Positions 24,391 through 37,665 of a stretch of DNA of 64,000 bases are shown one piece after another; the stretch's first letter is position 1, and every line of letters starts with the position of its first letter. Made by a program: the position numbers and the translations under genes. Below the pieces are notes generated by a model. That model had not been told where the DNA came from and did not search any database. It saw nothing but the letters and a program-made list of their open reading frames with translations. The stretch spans positions 10,143,705 to 10,207,704 of the forward strand of contig NC_040022.1 of NCBI RefSeq assembly GCF_000972845.2. Reading direction: 5' to 3'. The stretch comes from Larimichthys crocea (lineage: Eukaryota; Chordata; Actinopteri; Sciaenidae).

Positions 24391-25269
24391 TTTTTTTTTT
24401 TCCCCATGTCCCTTTAGGGGCTCCGTACGTTTGAGTCATGAGAGTGATTTTTCATTAATGCCAGAGGAGAGAATTGCAGTAGTCCAGTTCTGAAAATATA
24501 AAGATATAAATGATATTTTTAAGGTCGGACTGTTACCAGTAAAATCTCAGTTTTGGAGTCATTTAGTTGAAGGAAGTTTTGAGTGGTTCAACATTAAGCT
24601 GCTGCTACAGCAGCTCTTGTAGAAGTGAATAGTACTGGATCCACTGACCCATACAACATTTTACTTACAATAAATACAATAAAAAATGATTGTAAACAAG
24701 ATCAGGATCGATTATTGTTGTTTGTATCCCTGGTAAAAAATAAATGAATAAAAAATCCAAAATTGTGCATGTTGCTTTAGTTAACTTATCATGACCAATA
24801 TAGTCTGCAGTCCTTCAGGATCTGTTCTTAACCAACCTGAGACCTCCTGAGCTCTCTTAAAGAGCATTTTTACATCACGAGAAGTTCTTCAGTTAATCTT
24901 CAAATACACCCGAAATGTCACTTTTAGCAGTTTGATAAATATGGATCAACATGATAATAGTGACAGGATTAGGTTGATGAAAACTGAAGGAAAAACACTT
25001 GACAGACAACTCTAAAAAGCGCTGATCTGTTGGTGAATGTTTTTAAAAAACCGATTGGAAAATCTCAGAATTGTATGTTCATTTACAAAGTCATAAGCTG
25101 GAGACTAAACAATCTTCTCCTAGATTTTAGAGAAGAGGGCAGTTTCGAGATAGGCGGAAATTTGCCAGACAGTAGGATCAATCAGCCAGGTTTTTTAACA
25201 GAGGGCTGAGCAACTTTGAATGTTTAAAATGTACAGGGGCCACTCAGAGTAACAGGTTGCTATTAATGA

Positions 25270-25670
25270 AGTGAGCACAAGATGGTCCACTGGTGGGAAA
25301 AGCCTCCTTAAAAAAGTCAGGGGTGGGACCAAGCATAATCTGGAGAACCTGGGGCTTCAGATGACTCACAATCTCCTGCCCAAACGGGGCAGGGTCACAG
25401 GGTCCAAAGTGTCTAACACCATAGAGGCAGGGACAATACTGAAGGGTCGGAGCAGGAGACGAAATAGTTGCTCTGTAAAAAGTGACTTTATGCAAATAAC
25501 AGTGGTGCGCAGAAGTTTCCACACCAGCAGGGGAGGCCTTCGACCTTCAGTCCTGTGGTGCACTTCAGAGCGGAGTTGATGACTTTAAACAACACACGAG
25601 GATTTGCAGTTTCCTCAGCACTATCAGAGATAGTATTTTTCTTTTAGCCTCTTTCACAGTGCCTGATTAA
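25270..25670 (-). mobile_element. Probable LINE remnant
   Basis: On the minus strand near 25560-25650, a frame with SAEETANPRVLFKVINSALK resembles the linker before the reverse transcriptase in fish LINEs. Surrounding frames are broken. Limits are uncertain, and adjoining sequence (24460-26200) may be older parts of the same or related elements. Confidence 0.4.
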
Positions 25671-27979
25671 ATGACGCCAACGGATCCCGTAGGATTGAAA
25701 AGGACACTTGCAGTTTGTCCTTCTTCCACTTTCGCTGCAGATCTTTCACACTCCCTGTCTGGCATTGGCCGTGTTGTTTCATTCGCCAGGGCTGCTGATT
25801 TAAGCTGTTCTGCTGCCCAAACCACAGCACAGCACCGTGTGAGGGTTGTTCCCCGTCAAAACACGCTGAGTTCACAAGTGCGTGAAGGTAGGCGGATGGC
25901 CGTGGATATCTGCTGCAATTTAAAAAACGCTTAAAACAGTTGCACAATCTCCTCCTCGGCCAGCCTCCAAGGAAGTTAAAAAACAGCAGTCATCGGGTAA
26001 AAGTTCTGTGTAAGACACCTGGGAAAACCTCCCAACACTCCGCAGGTCTCCGGAATGATTAAAAAGGAAATCCCAGTTTCCTGTGATGTGAGAAAATCCG
26101 TGAGAATAATGATTGTTTTGGCGAGCATCTGGCGGTTCCAGGCCAAAACCTGTGCAGGAGCTGGCGGGACAGAGGCCGAACAGCTGACAGAGAGCCCGGC
26201 GTTAATCTCTCTTTTGTAGTAACTAGCTTAACAATTTGTCTCTTTCTTTGGCACCACGCTTTACTACCTGTTATGCCGACGACATCTAACTATTCTTCTC
26301 TTCCCTCCATCTGACTTTTCAGGTAGTCGAGACTGAATTCATCTTTTCATCCCACATCGGGTAAACAAAGTAATATTTCCATACATGTCCGACTATTCCC
26401 TTGCCTTGTTAGTTGGTCTTATTTCATTGTCTTTACATATAAAATGTTGTATTCTTTCTAGTTCTTTTCAAGTTGCGCAAATTTTATAAAACAAACAACC
26501 CGTAACTAACCAAAATTGTGGTTTTAAAAGATTTATTTAATTTCAAATGCTGAGATGAAACCACATCACAAGAAGACACGAACTGTGCATATTTATTGAA
26601 GTTATTTAAAGTGATATTAAAAACACGTTTAAGCACACAGTTAATATCCATCAAACCCATACTGTTTTAAGGTGATGGGCAGGACAAAAGAGAAGTGCTA
26701 GGACTGTTTGTTGGGACCCTTTCTAAACAAGAACCAGTTCAGTATTTCACATGAGAGAATGAAAGTAAAAAAACGTGTCATTGAAATGTTGACCTGTGAC
26801 ACCCGTGCTCGAGAAACATTGCAGAAGTACGGTGGTTTAAGTGTAACTGCTTTGTTAACCTCAAGCTTATGCTACAATGTCATCTGACATGTAGATAGAT
26901 AATTGTATGAAATGAATCAACAAAATATAAATCAAAACATTTTGTCTTCTTTGTTTAATAGTTAAAGTAAAAGATCGGAGCCTTTTTTTTTTCCCCAACT
27001 TCAACACAATTATTCATACCTTCTTTAAATCAGTGTCTGTGAGCACATTTGCCATTGATGTTACGACCAGCCGTTGAAAGGGAAAAGGGACAGTAACATA
27101 AAAATACCAGGCGGGTTATGAGGTTTAAAAGTTTGTTTTTATATTAACAAAAGGGTGCTTGTTTTAACAAGGAAGACAACAAAAAGAGAGGCAAATACTA
27201 AGGGTGCTCTCAAAACCAAATTAAAACGCAGAACAAAGAAAGACTCCAATCCAGAAGTGATTGTCTTAAATACAAAAACACCCATACCAACAAATACCCG
27301 CACAGATCAAAAACACACCAAACTAAGTATCTAACAAGTCAAAATTAGGTGAGATGGAATGTAACAAAAACTGCAACCTAGTGCCTCACAAATCCAAAGT
27401 CTCTAACAAGGTTCACAGTCTAGCAAAGGATTCCCAAGACACAGCGCCAACCAGCACGGAAGCTCGGCTGGTTTACCACGCTGGTCTCCGAATGTTGGGT
27501 TCCACATGCTTCTTATACACCCAACGTTCTGCTGATGGCTGAGGGCGGGCGGTCGGCTGTCCAATCAGGCCACACAGCGCAGGTGTTCTTCCATCTGCAG
27601 AGAATTGGTCCTCGGTTGGCACCAACAACACACGAGAGAGAGACAAGAGGACTCCGACGGGCCACGGCCGTACATGATCCACTTGACAATTGTGGGGTAA
27701 TCAAGATGAGGGCATGAACACGTTTTGAAGGAGCATGCTTTAGCATGGTGACTGTAGAAAGTCTAATATAGTTTTAGCAATGAATTTAGTGTTTCATTTT
27801 TCACACCACCAGATCTTCCCCACACATTTCCCAACACCCTTTTGTAAGAGCATTTGAGCTGTTCAGAGCATGAGTAAATGTTATTCGGATGACATGTAGG
27901 CACAATGTGTTTAAAATGTTCAGTTTTGATGTAGGTTTGAGCAAATTTGGGATTCAGTGTTTCAAGGAGAACCCAACAT
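25671..27979. other. No recognisable genes; possible LTR-like segment
   Basis: No supported exon. 27070-27750 has the look of a non-coding retroelement end (A-rich start, GC-rich end, no frames), but no matching partner is in the window. The block ends at the assembly gap. Confidence 0.35.
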
Positions 27980-27989
27980 NNNNNNNNNN
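27980..27989. other. Assembly gap (10 N)
   Basis: Ten unknown bases. The sequence on its right begins the right arm of the inverted duplication; the sequence on its left is unrelated to the left arm's inner flank. Confidence 1.
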
Positions 27990-29004
27990 TTTAATTTAAG
28001 GAGATACACAGAAAGTGACTATAAACAGAGAGACAAACAACTTACAAAGCAGTTCATATTAGGGAACCTATAGCTACCATGTATTGAATTGCATTGGCCA
28101 GTTGTAGCTGTATTATGATCCAAGTTTACAGATATTCTTGTGAGCCACAAAGGATCATTTCGTAACTTCTCAGCAAGAGACTTTGAAGCCACACACCACA
28201 CCTAACATAGTCACACTACAATTGCTGTGACTCAGTAGCTAAATGTCAGATATTTCTCAAGTTTAGATTTACTTTGAAGGACACTGAAGGCTATTATTGC
28301 ACCGATAACAATGTGGTTTATACCTCATAGGCCACCATACATGTTTTTAGTCCCAGTTTAATAGGCAATATGATTTTATGATGTAGTGGGTCCCAGCTTT
28401 GTCTCTCTTATCAGTTAAGTCTTTATTTTATGACAAACTTGTGTCAGAAGTAAGATAGTTCTGGCAGTACTGATTCTGAGATTCTGAATTAAATTCTCCC
28501 AAATTGATTGAACAGTCTTTTCCCTGCTTCTGCATTTGGTGACAAGAGAATTTTGTTGAAACAGGGTGAGTGAATTTGTATGTTAAGTAACGACCAGATT
28601 TTAGAGATTGAATCTCTTTCTATTTAATATAACGACTGTTTACTGCTTTCACTAGAAGTTGTAGTGTAAACAACCTGATTTTCATGGTGAAGGGAGGGAA
28701 TAATGTGCGCTAGTTAAGTGACATTTGTGGACAATGGGAAACAAAAAGAGTCACTCACTCCAGATGGAAGAACCCCCGATGCTGCTAAGGATTCATAATT
28801 AGCCTATCAACCAATATTGTGTAAATTAAATGTTTGTTTTGTTTTTGTTTTGTTTTTTGTTTGTTGTTCATTCAGGTTTATTTTCAGACATATATACATT
28901 TTTGAAATTTGAAGACCCCAGAAATTTGATTGGTATTATGCTCTTATGTTTGCTTTCGTCAGGAGCTCCTTGTTTTTCAGCTGGTTTGAATGGACATCTG
29001 GTAA

Positions 29005-29566
29005 CTACGTGTGGCCCTGAAGTGCAAAACCAGCAGCCAATTAAGAACACAAAAGCAAATCGAATAACACACCAGCAATCAAAATACACAACAGCCCAAA
29101 TCAATAACACAACACAAATCAAATAAACAACAGCAATTCAAAAACACTAGCAATCGAATAACACAAACAAATCAAAAACACAACGCAATCGAATACACAA
29201 CACGCAAATTCAAAACACAACGCAAATAAAAAACAACAGCAATCAATAACCAACGCAAATCGACTAAACACAATAGCAAATCGAATAACACAACGCAAAT
29301 CGAATAACACAACAGCAATCGAATAACACATAGAAATCAAACACAACAACAGCAAATTCAAAACGAAAGGTAGGTACCCTCGGGTGACTTGAATCGTCGC
29401 TGATTGGACTGGTGGTCCTTGACCCGGAACGACATGGCTTACTGTTTTCAAAATGTTTTGATGCATGACATGGATATGACGTGCATCAAAAAACTACCCT
29501 TTCCGTTTTGAATTTGCTAATGTGTTTTGAATTTGCTGTTGTGTTTTGCACTTCAGGGCCACCGTA
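29005..29566. mobile_element. Expanded copy of the TIR element (right arm)
   Basis: Counterpart of the 289-bp element at 3759-4047 but about 270 bp longer, with its left end already altered (CTACGTGTGGCCC). The extra length is a tandem array of the subterminal unit at about 29030-29360. Confidence 0.8.
29030..29360. repeat. Tandem array of a ~20-bp MITE-derived unit
   Basis: About 15 irregular units of the form AACACAACAGCAAATCGAAT. The left arm has only one or two such units at each end of its element. Confidence 0.8.
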
Positions 29567-29987
29567 GGTAACCCTTACCACAGCAGCTTGTGACTATGGA
29601 CCCCTTTTTTTCACTTGAAGGTTGTTTCTGCGCCCCACCTGCAGTTTTTTCAGCATCATTAATTTGCACGTTGCTTGCAATTTCAGGACCACTGGTAAAT
29701 CCATCATAAGACATCAAACATTATGGAGGGAATGCAGCTGCTCCTAAGGTGAGAGTACATGATTTAGACTGTACATTAGTAGCTGTAGCTGTGTTTATAT
29801 TCAGTATAGGCATAAATACATAAAAACTGTCATTTTTTAATTGTATGGCTATATCTATATTCCTCTAATTGTTCTTAGAACTGTGTGTACCATTGAGAGC
29901 AACTAAAACCAGAGTGAAATTGCTTATATTGTATGTATAACACAGTTACCAAAGGCTAATTAATAGTTTGTTTTAATGAATGCATTG

Positions 29988-31514
29988 TATACTTAGCAGC
30001 CATACATTATGACCACTGACAGATAAAGTGAATGACACTGATTACTTCGTTATCAGGCATCTGTCAGTGGGGAGATATAGGCGAACATTTGGTCCTCAGA
30101 GTTGTATGGATGTATTGGAAAGATACAGTGCATCGTCAGAAGACTCCCGGAAGTCTAAGCCTATAGCAGCATATCTAAGGGACGATTCAGCAGTCACCTG
30201 AGCCCACCCTAATCTAATCTCTCTCAAGAAGAACATCTTAAGCTACTCTTAAATGTGGAGGAGTCAAAAGTAACATATACTAGGTTTTCTGCATCTTTGA
30301 GGCAGATGCGCCATTTTTTCAATGGTGAAAAGGCAGTTCTTGAGATTTGTTTTATGTGGCAGTCAACGATAACACTAAGATTCTTTACAGTGGTACTGGA
30401 GGCCAGGGTATTCTGATCTAGAGTAACCATTATTTAGATATAGGTAAGAGTTTTGACAGTTTTATAACAGTTTGGAGGTGTTTAAGGGCCAATTACAGAG
30501 AGTTTTAAAATTCGAAAGCAGATTTAGTAACTGATTTGTCTTATCCGACTTAATAGTTAAAATATTTGGGAATCTCAGTAAATTGATGATAGTAAATGGA
30601 GTGATTCCTAATAATTCTGCCTAAGGAAGCATATATAAGATGAATGGAATTGTCCAGGCACAGAACTTATGATATGATAAATAGGACTGAAAACACCTTA
30701 GTGTGGTTTCTTTAAATGTTCAAGTCTCTGTAACAGGATGTGTGTGTCAATGGTATCAAATCTACAAGACAGGTACAGAGATGAGTCCTTTGTCTGATGC
30801 AATAGAAGGTCATTTGTAACTTTTCTACTGTGTGCTTTGTGTCATGATGCACTTTAAATCCTGACTGAAAATCCTCACATAAAAATGTTGTTTGGGGAAA
30901 ATCACATAACGGTTGGTTGGCAACAGTTTTCAGTTGAGAAGTATCGTAGAGAAAACGGAAGGGTGGATATGAGTCTGCCGTTGGCTAAATGTCTGGATCA
31001 AGAGTGGGCCTTTTAAGAAGAGGTTCAATTACAGCTACTTTTGCTTTTTTGCTCTACCAACGAGCTAAACCTGACCTAATTACAGTTACTTTAAAGGACT
31101 ATGGTATATACCCTGAGATTAATCATATCTATAAAGAAGTGTTAAACAACCACTTACAAGGGTACACATGGCACCAAGATTACAATGGGAAGAATGAAAG
31201 CTGGCAGAGGCAGTGTCATTCTTTGGTCCAAGCTTCTACTGGTCCTGGCATTCATAGGTCGCTTTGACAAATACACTTGTTAGGAACCGCCTACACCCTT
31301 TCATGGAAACAGTACTCCCCTAGCCTTTTTCAGCAGGATAATGCTCTCCACTGAACAACTTACAGGACTTAAAGAATCTGCTGCTACATCTTATTGCAGA
31401 TAACCATGCACACCTTCAGAGTCTAGTGATTTCATGCCTATGGTCAGGGCTGTTTTGGTAGCAAAAGGGGGACCTACACCATATTAGGCAGATGGTCATG
31501 GCTGATCGGTGTAC
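29988..31514 (+). mobile_element. Degenerate Tc1-like DNA transposon (right arm)
   Basis: Mirror copy of 1669-3330, from the TTAGCAGCCAT end to the GCTGATCGGTGTA end, again interrupted by an L2 fragment. No transposase frame. Confidence 0.75.
30140..31060 (-). mobile_element. L2/Maui-like LINE fragment nested in Tc1 (right arm)
   Basis: Mirror copy of 2146-3129. Its presence at the same point in both arms shows that the nested insertion predates the duplication, if the duplication is real. Confidence 0.7.
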
Positions 31515-31751
31515 ACCAACTTAACTTAAACTCAAACTTAGATATTTGAATATCTGTTTATTTACCATTTTATCTCATTTTGTTGGTGTACACCATTCTA
31601 CTCATTGTCTGTATTTTACTGACTGAATCAAGAATTGTTTTTTATATTTCCTAAGTGAAACAATATAACTTAAAGGTGCCTGTTGATAGAGTATAATAAG
31701 TGTTTATTTCTATTTGTCTAATTCTGTTAGCTGGTCTTGATTTCTTTTCAG

Positions 31752-34700
31752 AAAGCCATCCTTCACTCCCACTCTCTGTGTCCTGGTGAAAAAAGTATGT
31801 TCAGAAAGGAAACAAAAAGTTATGAAGAGACTCAACCGCCTGGGGGTCGACTGTACCGCAGTAGAAAGAAACCTCTCCAGTTATTTAGAAATGTGTTATG
31901 ATTACATAAATGTACATGTGTATAATGTGATGGCTTCTCTTTACATGAGACCCACATCTGTTAACTTTTGTGAAGTCTTTAAACACTCAACGGAACGGGT
32001 TGACTTCAGTACTTCTTCAGAACAGGAAATAAGGAGGAAAGCACATAACAGAGATCAATGACTCTGAGGTTTATAGTTGCATTTTAAAAACCCAAATCCC
32101 CAGGAGCACAATTTAATAATGTCAGAATTACTGAGTTGAACTGCATTGAGACAACAAATGAATACTACCACTACTACTAATAATAATTCAAATAAATAAA
32201 TTTTCTTATATTTTCTTTTATCTCTTCAATACCAACTAGCTGAGCCTAAAATTTACATCTCTCTGTGATTTTTCCAACCAGAATAATGTTCCCACATTGC
32301 TCTGCTGGGGTCAGGTGGGGTCAAAGAGCAGACGTGAGTCTCATGGGTACTCTCTATCAGATGGAAAAAGAAGGTCTGTTGGACACTCTGGTCTATGTGG
32401 GAGGAATTTTCTGGGTCAACATGGTAACACTAATCTCTCACACACACAAACCACAGCTTGATTGAGTTACACAATGCATGAATGGCCAGGCCAGAACACA
32501 GAGCAGAACTGAGATGAATATGGGCTGATGATGTGCTACTACACAACCAGTTTGATTTCAGTCAGAACTCACAACTATCTGATCTTATTAGCTGATCTTC
32601 TGCATTTAACAAGTTTTAATGTTAGTGTAACAAACATTGTCTGACAAGGTAAAGCAGTGAGAATATTATTAATATATGTACACAATGAATATTGATTATT
32701 TGAGGTGGGGCTTTATATTCCTGTGACCCTGTACCACGCAGTGCCAAGCTCTGCATAGTGCATATGTCTGTGGTAAGATCTTGATCGATGATCTAGATTG
32801 GATAAATTGTACATTAGCTTGTCTGGGTTATCTCCATTGTGTTTCTCTTATTTGACGCGACAGAGGTCTGAGATAAACAAAATGTATGCGCCTTCTATTC
32901 AAAATTAGTCAACTACCAAAGTGGTGGACCAACCCATGAATTCATTCTTACAGAAAATAATCACATTTTCTTTGATCTATGTGTACGTGTTTCCCCTGAT
33001 AGGTGCATGTCGTCCGTGTACATGATCCAGAATGGAGCTCCAACCTGGACAGAGCAATGTCCCAGGCTGTTTCGTCCTGGTATTGAGCTGAGCAGGCTGT
33101 GGACTGGTTGTGTGAACAGATGAACGATGAGGATTTCTCTTTATCTGATGTGTGGGGGGCTTTGACCTCTGTTGAGTTCATAAACGAGGTACCAGGGCAA
33201 AAACAGAGACACACTTTTACTCCTAATATTGCTACTAATATTTCCCATTTGAAACACAACACACACTGCTAAAGATTGTATATGCAGTCCTTCAGAGAAA
33301 TATTTTGTTTCATCAGATGGACCAACGACATCTTTCAGATGAGGCCAGAAGAAATACCTTCAACCCTTACCCCATCTACAACGCCATAAACAAGATTGCT
33401 TACAGATGGGCCTACAGAGGTACACACACACACACACACACCCAACACCCACACACACACACACAACACACACACACACACACAACACACCTACTTAGTA
33501 CAGACTTAGTTGTACAAACAGCAACATAAATGAGTTACTGAGCTTTATTAATGTAAAACACTCTGTCTCTCAGGGAAATGGTTCGAGCTGAGCCCCACGA
33601 GGCTGGTTCACAGAGCTGGGTTTCTTCATTGAAACTTCTCTTCTGGGCAGCAAATTCAAGGACGGAGAGTTGCTGGAGAAGAAGCCAGAGATGGACATGG
33701 TCAAACTGGAAGGTGTGTTGTTCACAGGCTGAGTAAGTTTTTGGATGGTAACAGTGGAGCAGTAAGAGCAACCAAACCCTTGAAACCAAACTCCAATGGT
33801 GCTTTTATTTTGATGAGAACTTTTCAAAAGATAGCCACAAGAATTTAAAATTAATTAAATAAAATTTAAATGAATTGGATTAAGTACATACTAACGCTGT
33901 TGTAATTTAATCAAAGGTGTTAAAATTTGATGGCTATACTGACATTGACAACAATGTGGAAGTAATGTACAGCACTAAAAATGATCACCAGTAAATACTG
34001 AAAAACATGTTTTCAATGAATGAGAGCAAATATAATATTAGGTCACCATAAGAATTACTTAAAATTAATGCTAATGTTGATGAATTCATAATTTCCATAA
34101 GACAGTCAGACAACTCTTCAACTGTCATTATGTTTTAAGTATGGTTGAAATCCTGGCTGGCACACAGATGTTCATGACATCACCTTTTTCAAATTGAGTT
34201 CAGCCCTCTTAAAGCCATGATAAGAGCCCAGAAAAATAACATAGCATTCACTGATCATTCATATTAATCCTCATTGTGAAACTGTGCAGGTATCCTTGGT
34301 TCTGCATTGGCTAGTGGGGAAGTTTAAAAGAGTACATCCTGAACTGGCTGAAAGGTAATCTCAATCTGACATTTTAAAAACTACAAATTATTTTTTAGAA
34401 ACTGCCATGATAAATGTCTTGTTGATGTGGAGAAGTGGTAAAACTTCATAGTAACATATTGTGTGTGTGTTTTAGGACTCTTCCATCTTGGTGATGTTAC
34501 TAAAGAGCAACAGAGTGTACTAGCTGTTCTTGATGAAGTAATAGCTGTGACCAGAAACCCCACTAAGATTCCTTCTGTGGTGTTTGACCTGGGCCCACTG
34601 CAGGGTATACCAGAAGGTAATGGTGATGATGATCATGAACCTTTTTCAGACGATTCTCTCACCAGATTTATTCATTGAATCCAAGTTGAATGCAGCTACT

Positions 34701-36707
34701 GATATTTACAAAGAAATGCCATCAATGTTTCAATTCTGTTGTTATTTTTTTATGTCTGTGATCAAATAATGACTCAGCAAATGTCTGATTTAAAATGCCA
34801 CAGTGACCAAGGCAAACCGTACTCTGAAATTGTGGGTGAAGGAAACGAGTCCAAAGGAAAGAAATCGTCTTGCTAAACGGTGGAGTCTGGAGATGATAGC
34901 TGCAGTGGAGACATGGACCCAAAGTCAGCGGAAAGGAGGTTTCATAGACATAGGTTAGTAACAATAAGACTGGACATGTTGTAGACAAATAGGCTCATTT
35001 CATTTTAATGAGATGTTTTTGTACCTTTCTTTTTGTCACAGCCACACTGGTTGTAAAAATCCTTTGGCTGGTTTTGCATTGGGAGTGGGGAACTACTGAA
35101 AACTTCCTCTACCAACAAGGTGAGAAGACAGAACTCATGAGTGATAATCAATTTCTTTATGAGAATTAGATCAGAAGATTATTACCACTCTCATGTCTGT
35201 GCTACTAGCTGAAGTCAAGGCGCGTACAAGGTAGGGTTAGGTTTAACCCTGAAGAAAACAGCTGAATGGAGAGTGAATATTACTTAAGGTGGACACAAAC
35301 ATGACTCATAGTGAATCCTGATGTTTCTCCATGTCTGCTTAATGTGTAAAAAATGTTTACAAACTCGGGAAGGGAGGAAATAAAAAGTTTGATTTGAAGA
35401 ATTCTAAAGTTCTGTTGCTGGGGCAGATCGCACCGCTCCAACTTACCTCCGCTCAAATGAGGATTCCATCTGATGGATGCCGGGCTGCTGATGAATGTAC
35501 CCTACCCTGCATTTCTGGGAGACAAGAGAGACATCGACCTCATCATCGCACCAGATTACCAGCGCTGGAAAAGCGTTTGAGGTAAAGTGTGTGTGTTTCA
35601 GTCTGCCTGAACCCTGACTGAAATGAACTGTAATGCCTGCAGTGAAGTGCTATGGGACCTTGACTGCAGGCCAATCCAATCAAAGCCAATCAAAAAGTTG
35701 CACTACAGAAAGAGTAAAATATATAATAATAACTCAATTTAATTTTGCTGCTTTGAAAGGTCCAGTGTGTCAGATTTAAGTCTCCGTTCACAGAATGACT
35801 GAAATGTAATATATATTCATAACATGTTTCATTAGTCATGATTTGTTTAGAATGATCTCCACAGAGTCGGCCATGTTTCAACAGTGTCCAAACTAAACCC
35901 TGGCTCTAGAAAGCTTTTGCATGTTTCACATAATTTGTCCTTCCTAGTCAATGAGATACAGTTGCAGTCTGCAATCCTACTGGAGGTGCCATCTCTGCGA
36001 GATGTGTGTGATCAAGTGTGATTTATTTCCCAAGGCTGTGGAGACTGTGAGTCTGAATAACATCCACCCTCTGCTCTCTTCACAGACCCTGACTCTTGCC
36101 AGAGACTATGCAGCTGAGGTGAAGAAGCCTTTCCCAGAGATAGACAACAAAATCCTGAAGGAGAGAGACTGGCCAAAGGACTGCTATGTGTTTGAGGGAA
36201 AAGAGGAGCCCACGATTGTTTACATGCCGCTCTTCAACAGACGCAACTGCAAAGGTCTGTGACACCCACACATGCAGATTTTTAGTGACTTTTCTTCTCC
36301 AAAGCAGAACTGCTCATCAAACTGCAATGAGCCACGATTTGAGGAACCAGGAGGTTTTGGCAGTTAAGCAACTAGCTAACTACAACTTTGATGAAAATAC
36401 AAATGATCCCAAAAATGATTCCATTCTTCCATGACTTTGACATTTGATAATATACATTCATATCATTTACAATTACTAATTATAAAACTCCCTAACCCAG
36501 TGGTGAGTGGAGCCTAAACAGGTCTTCACTGTTTTCTATAGATGCGGGAGGTCAAAGCAAAGATGGACGAGTTCTCCACCTTCCAACGTCCCTACAACAA
36601 GGAGCAGATTGAGTCTCTGCTGAAGATAGTGAAAGCCAACGTGAAGACAACAAGGGAACTCTGCGAAGGAGATCAACAAAGCTGTTCGCCGCAGAGAGAA
36701 GAAGTAG
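31752..36707 (+). pseudogene. pla2g4c: PLA2G4C-like cytosolic phospholipase A2 gene, frameshifted as assembled
   Basis: Twelve exons with good splice borders: 31752-31860, 32282-32423, 33003-33188, 33317-33419, 33574-33712, 34290-34354, 34476-34616, 34804-34953, 35042-35119, 35427-35581, 36086-36254 and 36542-36707 (stop TAG), with a poly(A) signal near 37439. The product would release fatty acids from phospholipids. Family landmarks are FNPYPIYNAINK, KFKDGELLEKKPEMDMVKLE, WEWGTTENFLYQQ (points to PLA2G4C), a DAGLLMNVPYPAFLGDKRD stretch with the catalytic Asp, and LARDYAAEVKKPFPE. At least seven exons carry one-base indels. In exon 2 these break both the glycine oxyanion motif and the serine motif that are intact in the left copy (727-869). 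Borders and substitutions look like a functional gene, so sequence error is as likely as true decay. The first exon(s) were not identified. Confidence 0.75.
33421..33492. repeat. CA microsatellite
   Basis: Imperfect CA repeats in the intron right after the phospholipase exon 33317-33419. Confidence 0.9.
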
Positions 36708-37594
36708 GAGTAGGATGGTTGTCAGAGATCAGAGATGATCTTGAAGCAGTGTCGAGCTTATTCTGTGATACATATTTCTATATTTTAAATCATAAGACAA
36801 TCAATGAGATATTTTTAGGCATGTACTTAACCATTACTCTGCTAAACACTGCTATATATGTTAAACAGGTGCTGAATAGTGTCTGATTTTGGTTTATTAC
36901 ATATAAACAATGTTGTTTGATTATTAGAGAGAAGATAAATGTTCAAGATGTGTGACAATCATTTATAAAGGCTTGCTCTGTTCATGTTGAGAAAATGAAG
37001 GACCATGTGTCTGCCGTCATCTGTGAATCCAGGCCAGAAAATGCTTACGTTTATTTACAATAAGTTTTTTGAGTTCTTATGTATTTTTGATTCTTTGATA
37101 ATAGGGTTAAATCTGTGGTGGAAAGTTTCTAAGACTCTTTGAGAATGTGTAATCTCTAGAGTCATTTGATGAATTATTATTGTTCATTTTTATGTTGAGT
37201 GATATTATGAAATGTAACTGATAATTGTGTGGGCAGTGGCATGATGTTGACCGAGCACCTCACCTCAGTAATGAGAGTACAGAATGAACCTTATTGGTCT
37301 GTGCACCTGATCACTGATTGGTCATCCAGACAGTCCTATGAGCAGGTGAAGCCTGACATCAACTACCCTTGACAGTGAGTGTGACTCCACCTTGTGGCAG
37401 AAGTTTATAATGTATGATGCTTTTGTTTCTCTAGCATAAATAAAAGTCTATATTTACTCTGACACTTTGCTCCTGAGTTGTGACTTTGGGTCCAGAAAAC
37501 AAAAAACAATGATCAAGCTAGCATGCTAATAAATGAAGCTGGCTAACATGGTAAACAAGAACAACTACGAATACTTCCCCATCTGACTTTAGCA

Positions 37595-37600
<6 letters not shown>

Positions 37601-37664
<64 letters not shown>

Positions 37665-37665
37665 A
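37601..37665. repeat. GT microsatellite
   Basis: Long uninterrupted GT run beyond the phospholipase gene. The long Cys/Val frame across it is an artefact of the repeat. Confidence 0.95.

Larger units (their letters stand above)
27990..33205. repeat. Right arm of the ~5.1 kb inverted duplication
   Basis: Reverse complement of 1-5077, starting at the first base after the gap. Differences from the left arm are mostly one- or two-base indels, many in homopolymers, plus an expansion within the MITE. Beyond 33205 the sequence continues into phospholipase exons whose left-arm partners would lie outside the window. Confidence 0.9.

Noticed and set aside
25271..25579. Overlapping open frames of about 90-100 codons on both strands at 25.2-25.95 kb
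   Set aside because: No coherent domain; sequence looks like an old LINE remnant.
29030..29360. Regularly spaced repeats resembling a CRISPR array
   Set aside because: Units are adjacent, irregular and derived from a transposon end in a vertebrate genome; no spacers.
29714..29746. ATG with a following donor (AAG before GTGAGA) as a first phospholipase exon
   Set aside because: Its phase does not fit the exon at 31752 and the peptide is too short to recognise; it may belong to another exon chain but cannot be supported.
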